Position numbers and translations under genes: made by a program. From Formosa sp030427735 (GTDB taxonomy: Bacteria; Bacteroidota; Bacteroidia; Flavobacteriales; Flavobacteriaceae): a stretch of DNA of 64,000 bases. Position 1 is the stretch's first letter; every line of letters begins with the position of its first letter. Shown here piece after piece: positions 1-9,164 of this stretch. The notes beneath the pieces were generated by a model. The model ran no database searches. It was not told the DNA's origin and was given only the letters and a program-made list of their open reading frames with translations. The DNA lies in assembly GCF_051200825.1 (NCBI RefSeq), contig NZ_CP195158.1:2418001-2482000 (forward strand), in the 5' to 3' direction.

Positions 1-493
1 AACTTAAATATTGAGGAAAGTGTAAGCTGTATTTAATCTTTTTAAAAACGTCTGGTTTATAATGCTTCAACCAGTACAATTGCATACCAGAATTTAACAT
101 GCCAGAATTATTAGATCCTGTTTCTTGCGACAATTCAAGCTCTGGACCGTATTTATCGTAAAATGAATCGATACAAGCTTGATCCATTGGTTTTGTATAA
201 TTATAAAGCGGCGTTAACACTTTACCATTTTCATCTATATGCACCATACTGGCTCCATAAGTTGAAAAATTGATGGCTTTAATTTTATACTCTTGGGCTT
301 CAAGAATTTTATGAAACAAATCTTTTAACCAGGCTTGAAGCGCAGGAAGGTTTTCGGTTGGATAACCATCTTCGTCCTGAATTTCTTCAAATCGGGTATA
401 TTCGCGATAAACTTCTTTAAAATCTTTATCGAAAAGAAAGAATTTTTTATTGGTTTTTCCTATGTCAAATACAGCAGTTACTACTTTTTTCAT
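1..493 (-). CDS. FGGY-family carbohydrate kinase, probable rhamnulokinase (partial, runs off the window edge)
   Basis: The reading frame opens with ATG at 493 and stays open to base 1, giving the first 164 residues of a kinase that continues outside the window. The N-terminus (MKKVVTAVFDIGKTNKKFFLFD) carries the DxGxTN phosphate-binding motif of FGGY sugar kinases, and further on there is a sugar-binding-like NFSTYGASMV segment. It lies 16 bases downstream of the rhamnose isomerase gene on the same strand, so it is very probably co-transcribed. It most likely phosphorylates L-rhamnulose to L-rhamnulose 1-phosphate, the substrate of the aldolase two genes upstream. The fold assignment is from sequence; the rhamnulose specificity is inferred from the neighbours. 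Confidence 0.8.
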   Translation of the reverse strand, partial: MKKVVTAVFDIGKTNKKFFLFDKDFKEVYREYTRFEEIQDEDGYPTENLPALQAWLKDLFHKILEAQEYKIKAINFSTYGASMVHIDENGKVLTPLYNYTKPMDQACIDSFYDKYGPELELSQETGSNNSGMLNSGMQLYWLKHYKPDVFKKIKYSLHFPQYLS

Positions 494-509
494 TAATTAG
501 TTTATTCTT

Positions 510-1790
510 TTATAATCCTGTAGCGATGGTGTGTTTTCCGCGCTCTTCTATTAAGGTTTCTCTAATATTTAAACCTCGGTAAGCTGCCAACGGATTCAAA
601 GCACCGCCAGCTTGTAAACGTGCTTGAGCCAATAACGGACGAACATCGGTACGGTAAGCGTTTTGTAAAATTTCCTGACAAGCCACGACATCGTGTGCTA
701 ATTGGGCTTGTTTTAATTGTGCCTGATCTACAAGCAATGCTTTGGCATAAGCTTCTTGAATGGCTTCTAACGACTGTATTAAATCTTCTAAGGGATCTTT
801 TATATTATGGCTGGCATCGATCATCCACGATAATTCTGGATTCTGCGGATTGTTTTGCATACCGTATACCAATTCGTTAAAAATTAAGAACAAAGCATAA
901 GGTTTTACACTGCCCACGGTAATGTCGTCATCGCCATATTTACTATCATTAAAATGAAAACCTCCTAATTTCCCTTTATACATCAGGGTAGATACTATTT
1001 GCTCTATATTGGTATTAGGCAAATGATGCCCTAAATCTACCAAAGTAAAGGCTTTATCGCCGCAGGCATTAGCCAACATAAACGAGGTGCCCCAATCCTG
1101 AATTACCGTACTGTAAAAATTAGGTTCGTAAGGTTTGTATTCTATAAATAATTTCCAGTCGTCTGGCAATGTGTTATAAATAGCTTTTAAACTGTTTTCG
1201 GTATGGTTTAAAGCGGTTTGAAAATTGTGTTGCCCCGGAAAATTAGAACCGTCGGCTAACCAAACGGTTAAACTTTTAGAACCTAACTGCTCGCCTATTT
1301 TAATAACGTCTTGGTTATGTGCAATAGCTTGCGCTCTTACCGCTTCGTCGGAATTGCATAACGAACCATATTTATAAGTTTCTTTGGCGTTAGGCTGATC
1401 TTGAAAGGTGTTGGAATTTACAGCATCGAACTTTAAATTTAAAGCCGAAGCTTGTTCCTTAATAGCATTGTAATCTTCTGGAACATCCCACGGAATATGA
1501 AGCGATATGGCACCAGCGGTTTGGGTTAATGCGTGAATAAGCCCTACATCGCTTAATTTTTGTTCTAGGTTTGAAGGTTCTCCGTAAAACGAAAAACGTC
1601 CAAAGCGTGTTCCTCCGGCTCCCAATGCCCAACTCGGTATGGCTACTTGAAATTTAGCCAATTGGTTAACAACAGTATTGGTATTAATATTTTGTTTTTC
1701 TAGCGTGTTGGCCAAGAAATCGAATTGATTTTGATGCGCCTCGCTAGATTTTTTATTAAAATCGGATATATGTGATTGTGATAATTTCAT
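510..1790 (-). CDS. rhaI: L-rhamnose isomerase, RhaI (Pseudomonas stutzeri) type
   Basis: A 426-residue TIM-barrel sugar isomerase that interconverts L-rhamnose and L-rhamnulose in the cytoplasm. The metal ligands of the P. stutzeri enzyme (Glu219, Asp254, His281, Asp327) are matched here by Glu217 (FIEYKP), Asp252 (LVDLGHH), His279 (GGFHFND) and Asp325 (MIDASHN), a constant offset of two residues. That supports the RhaI class rather than E. coli RhaA. It sits between the aldolase/dehydrogenase gene (137-base gap with a hairpin) and the kinase gene (16-base gap), so the three encode isomerisation, phosphorylation and cleavage of rhamnose. Length is normal for the family and there is no signal peptide. 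Some RhaI enzymes also act on other aldoses such as D-allose; the context favours rhamnose. Confidence 0.88.
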   Translation of the reverse strand: MKLSQSHISDFNKKSSEAHQNQFDFLANTLEKQNINTNTVVNQLAKFQVAIPSWALGAGGTRFGRFSFYGEPSNLEQKLSDVGLIHALTQTAGAISLHIPWDVPEDYNAIKEQASALNLKFDAVNSNTFQDQPNAKETYKYGSLCNSDEAVRAQAIAHNQDVIKIGEQLGSKSLTVWLADGSNFPGQHNFQTALNHTENSLKAIYNTLPDDWKLFIEYKPYEPNFYSTVIQDWGTSFMLANACGDKAFTLVDLGHHLPNTNIEQIVSTLMYKGKLGGFHFNDSKYGDDDITVGSVKPYALFLIFNELVYGMQNNPQNPELSWMIDASHNIKDPLEDLIQSLEAIQEAYAKALLVDQAQLKQAQLAHDVVACQEILQNAYRTDVRPLLAQARLQAGGALNPLAAYRGLNIRETLIEERGKHTIATGL

Positions 1791-1808
1791 GTCTTGTAAT
1801 TTTTAAAT

Positions 1809-1848
1809 AAAACCTTTCACTGGTGTATTTCAACCCATGAAAGGTTTT
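1809..1848 (-). terminator. hairpin between rhaD-like and rhaI genes
   Basis: An 11-bp perfect stem (AAAACCTTTCA at 1809-1819 with TGAAAGGTTTT at 1838-1848) and an 18-base loop. On the minus strand it is followed by TTTTATTTAAAAA, so it could act as a partial terminator or an mRNA-processing or stability hairpin that lowers expression of the isomerase and kinase relative to the aldolase. Confidence 0.5.
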
Positions 1849-1849
1849 T

Positions 1850-1910
1850 TAACAAACTAACAAACTAAAAAACAAACTAATTAGTAAACTAACAATAAAC
1901 TAATTAATAA
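1850..1910. repeat. short degenerate ACAAACTAA repeat tract
   Basis: About 60 bases made of variants of ACAAACTAA, ATAAACTAA and GTAAACTAA in near-tandem order, sitting in the leader side of the rhaI gap. It is A-rich and almost G-free, so it is unlikely to form structure. It may be slippage-generated spacer. Confidence 0.6.
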
Positions 1911-1927
1911 GTATTGTATTGCATTGG

Positions 1928-4033
1928 TTATCTAACAAATGCATTTGCCATTCCGCCATCTACATTAATAATGTTTCCGGTCGATTTATCTAATATCGCC
2001 ACTAACGAAAATACGCCGTTAGCAATATCGTTTGGATATATTATTTCGTTTAACAGGTTACGTTTCGCGTAATGTGCAGGTAACTCTTCTACGGTAATAC
2101 CGTAAGCTTTAGCGCGACCTTCGGCCCAAGCGCCTTCCCAAATTTTACTTCCAACAATAACCCCGTCTGGATTTACTACATTTACTCTAATTTTATCTTT
2201 TGCCAATTCTGCAGCTAATAAACGAGACATGTGCTGTTGGGCAGCTTTTGCTGTACCGTAACCAACATTATTAGGTCCAGAAACCAATCCGTTTTTACTG
2301 GCAATACTAATAAAATTGCCACCTAAATTTTGTTTACGCATAATCTCTACACCTGCTTTTGCCAACTCAAACTGACCTTTTACTAGCACATCTTGTAACA
2401 GATCCCAATCTTTTTGTGTGGTTTCCTCTATAGGTTTCGAAATGGCTAAACCAGCACTGTGCACAATAATATCTACACCGCCAAATTCTAAACAAGCCGT
2501 TTTATAAGCGTTAACAATAGAATCGTAATTGGTAACATCGCAAACCGCATAAGTAGACACATCGCGCTTGTAAGTAGCGTGTGCTTCTTTTAAACTGTTC
2601 TCGTTTATATCTGTTAGTACCACATTGGCACCTTCGGCAGCTAATTTATCGGCAATCGCTTTACCTATACCGCCACCAGCACCTGTAACCAAAGCCACTT
2701 TTCGAGATAACGGTTGCTCTTTAGGCATACGTTGTAATTTGGCTTCTTCTAATAACCAATACTCGATATCGAAAGCTTCTTGTCTTGGTAGCGATGTGTA
2801 TTCAGTAATTGCTTCTGCACCGCGCATAACGTTAATCGCGTTAATGTAGAACTCACTAGCTACACGTGTGGTTTGTTTGTTTTTGGCAAAACTGAACATA
2901 CCAACCCCTGGATAAATAATAATTACCGGGTTCGGGTCGCGCATAGCTGGACTGTTGTCTCTTTTACAAGTATTGTAGTAATCGGCGTATTCTTGTCTGT
3001 ACTGCTCGAAAGCTGGTTCTAGTTTTTTTAGAACAACACTAGCATCGCTTAAATCTTCATTGGCATCTAAAGTTAATACCAAAGGCTGAATTTTAGTACG
3101 TAAGAAGTGGTCTGGACAAGACGTTCCCATTGGCGCCAAACGCTCTAGGTCGTTACTGTTTATGTATTCCATAACCACATCGCTGTCTGCAAAATGACCA
3201 ATCATGCGGTTTTCCGAAGAACAAAGTCCGCGTAATAACGGCATTAATTGCGCTGCTTTTTCTAAACGTTCTTCTTTTGGTAAACTTTCTACTTTTTGTC
3301 CGCCAAAAATCTCGCCTTTTTCCTTTATTTTTTGTTCAATATATTCTGAAGCTTTTTCAATAACTTCCAAACTGTTTATATAGCACTCGTAAGAGGTGTC
3401 TCCCCAAGTAAATAAACCGTGGCTTCCTAAAACAATACCGCGAATGCCTGGATTTTCGGCTAAACATTTCTCTAATTGTAAACCTAAATCGAAACCAGGG
3501 CGTTGCCATGGCACCCAGCCCATAGTATCGCCCCAAATTTCTTTAGTTACTTTTTCGCTGTCTTTTGCAGCTGCAACCGCTATAAGGGCATCGGGATGAA
3601 GGTGATCTATATGTTTAAAAGGTAATAATCCGTGTAAAGGTGTATCTATGGAAGGCGCTTTGCTATCTAGGTCGTAAATACAATGATTAAATAATCCAAC
3701 CATACGGTCTTCATCGGCTAAACCACCGTAAACGTTTTTTAAATCGCGCAAACGATTTGTGTATAAACCAGCAATGCCAGCTCTAGTTAATGTTCCTATA
3801 TCTCCTCCAGAGCCTTTTACCCACATAACTTCTACATTATCGCCAGTTAAGGGGTCTTTTTCTATTGTTTTACAACTTGTATTGCCACCACCGTAGTTGG
3901 TAATTCTTAAGTCTGCACCTAAAATATTTGAGCGATAAAGAAATAATGCCACTTGGTCGTCGGCCAATTCTTCCGCTTTTTTATTATCCCAAAGGTAATC
4001 TACGTGCTTAAATTGTTTAACAAGATTATCCAT
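1928..4033 (-). CDS. rhaD: bifunctional rhamnulose-1-phosphate aldolase / short-chain dehydrogenase
   Basis: A 701-residue two-domain enzyme. Residues about 20-360 form a class II aldolase/adducin domain with the metal-binding HLHPDALIA and GSHGLFTWG histidine motifs. Residues about 445-701 form an SDR domain with the NAD-binding TGAGGGIG motif near 450 and the catalytic Ser579, Tyr592 and Lys596 (YGTAK). In this family the aldolase half cleaves L-rhamnulose 1-phosphate to dihydroxyacetone phosphate and L-lactaldehyde, and the dehydrogenase half oxidises or reduces the lactaldehyde. No signal peptide, so cytoplasmic. It is the first gene of the minus-strand rhamnose unit and is divergent from a GntR regulator across a 192-base gap, which suggests control by that regulator. 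Other names in use are RhaEW or YuxG-type; activity on fuculose 1-phosphate cannot be excluded. Confidence 0.88.
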   Translation of the reverse strand: MDNLVKQFKHVDYLWDNKKAEELADDQVALFLYRSNILGADLRITNYGGGNTSCKTIEKDPLTGDNVEVMWVKGSGGDIGTLTRAGIAGLYTNRLRDLKNVYGGLADEDRMVGLFNHCIYDLDSKAPSIDTPLHGLLPFKHIDHLHPDALIAVAAAKDSEKVTKEIWGDTMGWVPWQRPGFDLGLQLEKCLAENPGIRGIVLGSHGLFTWGDTSYECYINSLEVIEKASEYIEQKIKEKGEIFGGQKVESLPKEERLEKAAQLMPLLRGLCSSENRMIGHFADSDVVMEYINSNDLERLAPMGTSCPDHFLRTKIQPLVLTLDANEDLSDASVVLKKLEPAFEQYRQEYADYYNTCKRDNSPAMRDPNPVIIIYPGVGMFSFAKNKQTTRVASEFYINAINVMRGAEAITEYTSLPRQEAFDIEYWLLEEAKLQRMPKEQPLSRKVALVTGAGGGIGKAIADKLAAEGANVVLTDINENSLKEAHATYKRDVSTYAVCDVTNYDSIVNAYKTACLEFGGVDIIVHSAGLAISKPIEETTQKDWDLLQDVLVKGQFELAKAGVEIMRKQNLGGNFISIASKNGLVSGPNNVGYGTAKAAQQHMSRLLAAELAKDKIRVNVVNPDGVIVGSKIWEGAWAEGRAKAYGITVEELPAHYAKRNLLNEIIYPNDIANGVFSLVAILDKSTGNIINVDGGMANAFVR

Positions 4034-4090
4034 ATTTTTATTTTAAAAATTAATTTGTGTTTGTAAAACTAAAGCAATAAAGATTTTAAT

Positions 4091-4108
4091 CTGTCCTGCA
4101 CTATACCG
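4091..4108 (+). promoter_or_regulatory. candidate operator in the rhamnose divergent region
   Basis: The sequence CTGTCCTGCACTATACCG lies in the 192-base gap between the aldolase gene and its divergent GntR gene. Its CTGTCCTG core resembles the CTGTTCTG core of the tandem operator in front of the xylose-operon GntR gene (56551-56577), and the two regulators are paralogous. Assignment as a binding site is inference from this partial match. Confidence 0.3.
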
Positions 4109-4225
4109 TTTTCGATAAAAAAAATAATTATTACTTATATAATAATTACGAAACGATAATTGTTATTAAATTGCACAATTATTAAAATTGCTATAAAAAT
4201 TTTAAAGAAAAATTGTTTTCAAGAG

Positions 4226-5272
4226 ATGATAGATTTTATAAAGATTGACGAAAACTCCAGGAAGCCTAAATACAAACAGATTGTAGATACCATAATACAT
4301 AACATATCTATTGGGAATTTAAAGGTAGACGATAAAATTCCATCTATTAATAGTTTTAGCGAGGAGTTTTACCTTTCCAGAGATACGGTAGAAAAGGCTT
4401 ACAGCGTGCTAAAAGAGCGTAAAATTATTTCGTCTATAAGAGGAAAAGGATATTACATTACACGCACAAAACTTATTTCTAAAATAAATATTTTATTCTT
4501 AATTAATAAGTTAAGCTCTTACAAAATGCGTATTTACAATTCGTTTGTAGATAGCATTGGAGGGAATTCGCATACCGATTTATTTATTTACCATTGCGAC
4601 GAATCGTTGTTTTTAAATTTAATGGATAAAAGTTTAGGCGCTTACGATTATTACGTAGTCATGCCACATTTTAAAACCGATGAGTTACGGCATATAAGTT
4701 TTACCGATAAAATTATTCAGTCCATAAACCAGATACCTAAAGATAAACTTATTATTATGGACAATAATAACAATGCCATAAGTAAGACCTCGGGTGCGAT
4801 TGAAATTTATCAGGATTTCGAGAACGATATTTATGAAGCTTTGGTTGAAGGTTTAGATAAAATACGTAACTACAAAAAGATTTTTTTAATCTACCCCAAT
4901 AAAACGGTATACCCCTACCCCAGACGTATTTTACACGGATTTAGAAAATTTTGTGTGAACTACGAAATGAATTTTGAGATTATAGACGAAGTTTACGAAG
5001 ATATTATTTTAAAAGAAGGCGATTTATTTGTTACCATAGAAGAATCTGATTTGGTTAACTTAATAAAACAAATTAGGGAAAGCGATTTAGAGTTAGGAAA
5101 AACCATAGGCATCATTTCCTATAACGAAACTCCATTAAAAGAATTACTAGGAATTACTGTAATTTCTACAGATTTTAAAAAAATGGGAGAACGTGCAGCA
5201 CACATGATTTTAAATAAAGAAAAAGGAAAGATTAAAAATCCGTTTAATTTTATAGAGCGTAATTCGTTATAA
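4226..5272 (+). CDS. GntR-family transcriptional regulator with sugar-binding-like effector domain (rhamnose regulator)
   Basis: Starting at ATG 4226 this is a 348-residue protein. An upstream in-frame ATG at 4160 would add 22 residues, but the start used here gives MIDFIKIDENSRKPKYKQ, which aligns with the N-terminus of the second GntR protein of this window (MHFNINIDSEIPKYQQ). The first 75 residues are a GntR winged helix-turn-helix (LSRDTVEKAYSVLKE recognition region). The rest resembles a LacI-type periplasmic-binding-protein fold (IGIISYNETPLKELL, VISTDFKKMG). Known proteins of this architecture bind a sugar and release operator DNA. Its divergent position beside rhaD-rhaI-kinase suggests that it controls rhamnose use. 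The effector itself is not visible from sequence. Confidence 0.82.
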   Translation: MIDFIKIDENSRKPKYKQIVDTIIHNISIGNLKVDDKIPSINSFSEEFYLSRDTVEKAYSVLKERKIISSIRGKGYYITRTKLISKINILFLINKLSSYKMRIYNSFVDSIGGNSHTDLFIYHCDESLFLNLMDKSLGAYDYYVVMPHFKTDELRHISFTDKIIQSINQIPKDKLIIMDNNNNAISKTSGAIEIYQDFENDIYEALVEGLDKIRNYKKIFLIYPNKTVYPYPRRILHGFRKFCVNYEMNFEIIDEVYEDIILKEGDLFVTIEESDLVNLIKQIRESDLELGKTIGIISYNETPLKELLGITVISTDFKKMGERAAHMILNKEKGKIKNPFNFIERNSL

Positions 5273-5374
5273 AACCCTAAACCTACAAATAAAAAATCTA
5301 CTTATTGTAAATGAGTGCAATAATTAGGTACAATACAAGCTATTAAAAAATCTTTCAAATTTATTAGATTTTAT

Positions 5375-5406
5375 ATTGTGTAGTTAAGCAAAGCTCTTTA
5401 TATTTG
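5375..5406 (+). promoter_or_regulatory. promoter of tRNA-Arg (Bacteroidota -33/-7 type)
   Basis: A perfect TAnnTTTG -7 element (TATATTTG, 5399-5406) lies 20 bases downstream of ATTG (5375-5378), a near match to the -33 TTTG. The predicted start of transcription is about 40 bases before the mature tRNA, allowing a 5' leader. Confidence 0.6.
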
Positions 5407-5451
5407 CACAGCTTTTTAGAAAAGCCAATTTCAGAATAAATATTCTTGAAT

Positions 5452-5528
5452 GGTCGCGTAGCTCAGCTGGATAGAGCATCTGCCTTCTAAGCAGACGGTC
5501 ACAGGTTCGAATCCTGTCGCGATCACCA
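5452..5528 (+). tRNA. tRNA-Arg (anticodon TCT)
   Basis: A complete cloverleaf with acceptor stem GGTCGCG/CGCGATC (one G-U pair), D arm GCTC...GAGC, anticodon arm TCTGC-CTTCTAA-GCAGA with anticodon TCT, and T arm ACAGG-TTCGAAT-CCTGT. The CCA end is encoded in the DNA (5526-5528). It reads AGA codons. The gene stands alone and is followed at once by a strong terminator. No repeat of its 3' end was seen further downstream, so there is no direct sign that it served as an integration site. Confidence 0.97.
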
Positions 5529-5531
5529 CAC

Positions 5532-5558
5532 AAAACCCCGCTATTAGTGGGGTTTTTT
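5532..5558 (+). terminator. Rho-independent terminator after tRNA-Arg
   Basis: Stem AAACCCCGC (5533-5541) with GTGGGGTTT (5547-5555), loop TATTA, and a run of six T that begins inside the stem. It starts only a few bases beyond the CCA end of the tRNA. Confidence 0.9.
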
Positions 5559-5886
5559 AGTTTTAATATTTTTCGTTGTACTACTTTTTATAATATAATT
5601 TATAGAAAATTCCCGAAAATGCGAGACTATTGGCCATCGTATTCCATCGTTATGGCAAGGCTTCAGAAGCTGTATCTGATACGGCATAATTTTAAATATA
5701 CTCAGATTAAATGTAACTAAAATTAAAGAAACGCCTTAGGTTTTCATTCAATTTAAACTATTTTAGTCCCATATAAATATTTTGGTTTAGCCCCTCCATT
5801 ACTATTTCAACCAAAAGTTTTTTATGGATATACGGGGTTGGGCAACATGTAAAACTCAACTAAAAATTAAACTAATAAACCTGAAA
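5559..5886. other. gene-free AT-rich spacer before the inserted-looking block
   Basis: About 330 bases without a convincing gene. It contains a short open stretch at 5652-5720 (MARLQKLYLIRHNFKYTQIK when read from 5652) that is too short to call, and a GGGGTTGGGCAACA segment near 5835 of the kind often seen at the edges of variable gene blocks in flavobacteria. The last point is from general familiarity and not proof of a boundary. No clear promoter was found. Confidence 0.4.
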
Positions 5887-8800
5887 ATGAAAAATAACCT
5901 ACTTATCATATTTTCTATTATTCTGTCTCTTAGTAAGATTCACTCGCAAACAAATTGGGAATTATTAAATCCAAAGCCAACAGCTAATACCGGGAAGGAT
6001 GTTGAGTTTGTTACAGATAATATTGGATTCATTATAACTTCCAATGAATTGTTAGAAACAACAGACGCTGGTAACACTTGGTCAAAAAAATCAAATGTTT
6101 TGGGAGGCAACGATATCAGTTTTTATAATTCAGTAGGATTTGTGGTAGGCAACAATGGGTATGTACTTAACTCTTTAGACAACGGGGCATCTTGGACCCA
6201 AGTAGCAACTGGTTTCAATGGCAACTTTAACACTGTTAACATTATTGACGACAACAATATTATTTTATCTACTTCAAATAGCATTGTAAAAACTGGTGAT
6301 GGAGGTGCAACCTGGAATAGTTTAAGTATTCCAAATTCTGGAGTTAATAAAACATCTTTTACTAGCACTTTAATTGGACATGCTGTTTGCAAAAACGGTA
6401 TTATTTTAAAGACTATTAATGGGGGTGAAAATTGGTATCACACAAAGGATGATAGCTATACTGGGCCTTCAAATTATTTTACAGTTTATTTTGTTAATGA
6501 GGATATTGGATTTGCTTCAAGAGAACACAGAAACATCTACAAAACTACCGATGGCGGAGAAACTTGGGTTACCCTTTCACGAACCGACGACTCTATATAT
6601 GACTTCTATTTTTTAGATGAAAATACCGGCTTTGCTACAGGTAATCATGGCGCCACCTATAAAACAGAGGACGGAGGAGCTACTTGGAAAAACATTTTCT
6701 TTCAGAATGGGCCCATTTTCAATACTTCCATGTACGGAATATATTTTCAAGACAGCAATGTTGGTTATGCTACCGGTGCTCGTGGTCGAATTATTAAAAC
6801 AACAGATGGTGGTAATACTTGGGTTTCTCATTCTGAAAATTATATTGATTTTAGTCAAATACAATTCATTGATAATAATATAGGCTACGCTCAGTCTAGA
6901 AAGAATTTTTACAAAACCACAGATGGTGGAGACACCTGGTTTTTTGTTGGTTATTTAGGTTTAAAGACTTCTGTTCCTAACTGTAAATTTACTTTTCTCA
7001 ATGAAAACTTAGGCTACGTAACAACTGGTCCCCCCGATGCAGGGCATGTTTTTAAAACCATAAATGGTGGTGTTACATGGAGTGTTTTAAAAAATGGTAA
7101 TAACATTATTAATGATGGAATTACTTCTATTTTTTTCTTGGATGAAGATAAGGGCTTCATTTCTGGAGGTTTTATTCAAAGTAAAGTAATGAAAACTGTT
7201 GATGGAGGAGTTAATTGGACTAAAGTTTCTAATCAATCATTTGGTCAAATACAATTTTTAGATAGTCAAGTTGGATATGGAAATCCAATCGGTAACTATT
7301 ATAGTGCCATGTATAAAACTATTGATGGTGGTGACACATGGAATATATGTCTTGAATTAGAAGGCGAAAATAATACCGCATTTCATTTTGTAGATGAAAA
7401 CAATGGGTATCTTTTAGGTGATAGAGACCATGGCTTGATTTATAAGACTAATGATGGCGGAACTAATTGGGAAAAATTAGAAATTCCTGATGAATGGTAT
7501 ACTCAAGTTAAATTTTACTCTAAAAACGTTGGCTATATAGCTGATGAAGATGGTAGGCTATATAAAACAGAAAATGGAGGAGTAAGTTGGGAATATCTTA
7601 CTCAACAATTTAGAATCAATTCAATAGAACTTATTGATGACAAAATCTATACAGCGGGCACTGATGGTAAAATCTATAGAAGCGATGTAGAATATGAAAC
7701 CATAATTCTACATGTTAACTCTGCTGAGGATGTATCTAATTCTATTGCTAGTTTAAGTGGTAATGTCACATCAAATGGTGAATCTATTTCAAACATTCAA
7801 TTTGAATACAGTCTAGATCAATCTTTCAGTAACAGCATTTCAACAGCACCACATACAATTAATTCAGATGAGTCTTTAAATGTTTCTGTTGACTTAGCTA
7901 GTTTAGAGTCAAACACTACATACTATTATAGATTATCTGGAACACAGAGTTCAAATATAAGTTATAGTGAGATTCTGAGTTTTACAACACTTCCTGATTA
8001 TGAAATAACAACAAATTTCACATATAACTACACAGCAAATACAGCAGAGATATCAGGTAATATTGTATCCAATGACCATGACATTATAAATGTCGAATTT
8101 GAATACGGACTAAGTTCCGATAATCTAAATTATAATATAGTTGGTTCACCAGTAACGGTTAATGTCAATACGACTGAAAACATCAAAGCCAATTTGGATA
8201 ATCTACAACCAGATACACAATATTTTTATAGAATTAAGGCTACTCATGAAGGAGAAGATATTTATGGAGACATACTATCTTTCAAAACATACCCTGAATA
8301 TAATATAAATCTGTTTAGTCCAAATATTAATGGTACTGATGTAACGTTATCAGCATATTTAACTTCCTATCTTCAAGATATTACTGATATTGTGTTTGAA
8401 TATGGGACTATAGACTATGAAAACAATAGTGTAACTAACCCATCAATAGTTAATGCTAATAGTTCGTCTTTTGTTAATGCTACTATAACTGGTTTAGATA
8501 CAAGTTTGAATTACTATTACAGATTAAAAGCTATGTATAATGGTGAAACTATTTATAGCGAAGAAAATATTTTTAATTTTTCGGGCGACATAATCATGGT
8601 AAGTGGTACAATAGAAGAAACTCAAACCAATTCTTTAGAACTACGTGGTTTAATAAATAGTGGTGGTGCTTATTTAACAGATATTTATTTCGAGTATGGG
8701 CTAACAGATAGTTTTGGCTCATCTGTGGCTGGCACACCAAATTATGTTATCGGTTATAATACTAATTTAATAACTGGTTTAATCAATAATCCATTACCCA

Positions 8801-9153
8801 ATGAAACTTATTATTACAGAATAGTTGCTAACAATAATGGAAATATAATTTATTCAGATACTTATCAATTTACTACTCGTACGCTTAGTCTAACACAACC
8901 TGATTTAGAAAAAAGTATCTCAATATATCCAAATCCAACAACTGATTTTGTAAATATTACATCTAATATTTCTGAAAAAATTAGATCTATTGAATTTTAC
9001 AATGCTTTAGGGCAAAGTCTCTTTAGTGAGAATATAGAAGAGAATAAAACTGATATACAAATTGATTTGTCAAGTTTTATAAAAGGAGTCTATTTTGTAA
9101 AAGTATACTTTGAAAACACCAAAGTAGTATCATCGAAATTGATTTTAAAATAA
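5887..9153 (+). CDS. secreted Asp-box (YCF48/BNR-like) repeat protein with fibronectin-like repeats and T9SS sorting tail
   Basis: The start at ATG 5887 is preferred over 5824 because it puts a signal peptide at the N-terminus (MKNNLLIIFSIILSLSKIHSQ). The 1088-residue product has about thirteen Asp-box motifs of the type KTxDGGxTW between residues 45 and 590 (for example KTTDGGETW, KTEDGGATW, KTIDGGDTW), predicting a beta-propeller of the YCF48/BNR class. Four repeats of roughly 100 residues with FEYG...YYYRL signatures follow. The C-terminus (from SISIYPNPTTDFVNI) is a type A sorting domain of the type IX secretion system, so it is probably exported to the cell surface or medium. Enzymatic activity is unknown; an adhesive or ligand-binding role is inference. 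Base composition is visibly more AT-rich than the flanking CAZyme genes. Confidence 0.85.
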   Translation: MKNNLLIIFSIILSLSKIHSQTNWELLNPKPTANTGKDVEFVTDNIGFIITSNELLETTDAGNTWSKKSNVLGGNDISFYNSVGFVVGNNGYVLNSLDNGASWTQVATGFNGNFNTVNIIDDNNIILSTSNSIVKTGDGGATWNSLSIPNSGVNKTSFTSTLIGHAVCKNGIILKTINGGENWYHTKDDSYTGPSNYFTVYFVNEDIGFASREHRNIYKTTDGGETWVTLSRTDDSIYDFYFLDENTGFATGNHGATYKTEDGGATWKNIFFQNGPIFNTSMYGIYFQDSNVGYATGARGRIIKTTDGGNTWVSHSENYIDFSQIQFIDNNIGYAQSRKNFYKTTDGGDTWFFVGYLGLKTSVPNCKFTFLNENLGYVTTGPPDAGHVFKTINGGVTWSVLKNGNNIINDGITSIFFLDEDKGFISGGFIQSKVMKTVDGGVNWTKVSNQSFGQIQFLDSQVGYGNPIGNYYSAMYKTIDGGDTWNICLELEGENNTAFHFVDENNGYLLGDRDHGLIYKTNDGGTNWEKLEIPDEWYTQVKFYSKNVGYIADEDGRLYKTENGGVSWEYLTQQFRINSIELIDDKIYTAGTDGKIYRSDVEYETIILHVNSAEDVSNSIASLSGNVTSNGESISNIQFEYSLDQSFSNSISTAPHTINSDESLNVSVDLASLESNTTYYYRLSGTQSSNISYSEILSFTTLPDYEITTNFTYNYTANTAEISGNIVSNDHDIINVEFEYGLSSDNLNYNIVGSPVTVNVNTTENIKANLDNLQPDTQYFYRIKATHEGEDIYGDILSFKTYPEYNINLFSPNINGTDVTLSAYLTSYLQDITDIVFEYGTIDYENNSVTNPSIVNANSSSFVNATITGLDTSLNYYYRLKAMYNGETIYSEENIFNFSGDIIMVSGTIEETQTNSLELRGLINSGGAYLTDIYFEYGLTDSFGSSVAGTPNYVIGYNTNLITGLINNPLPNETYYYRIVANNNGNIIYSDTYQFTTRTLSLTQPDLEKSISIYPNPTTDFVNITSNISEKIRSIEFYNALGQSLFSENIEENKTDIQIDLSSFIKGVYFVKVYFENTKVVSSKLILK

Positions 9154-9164
9154 AATAATGTTTT

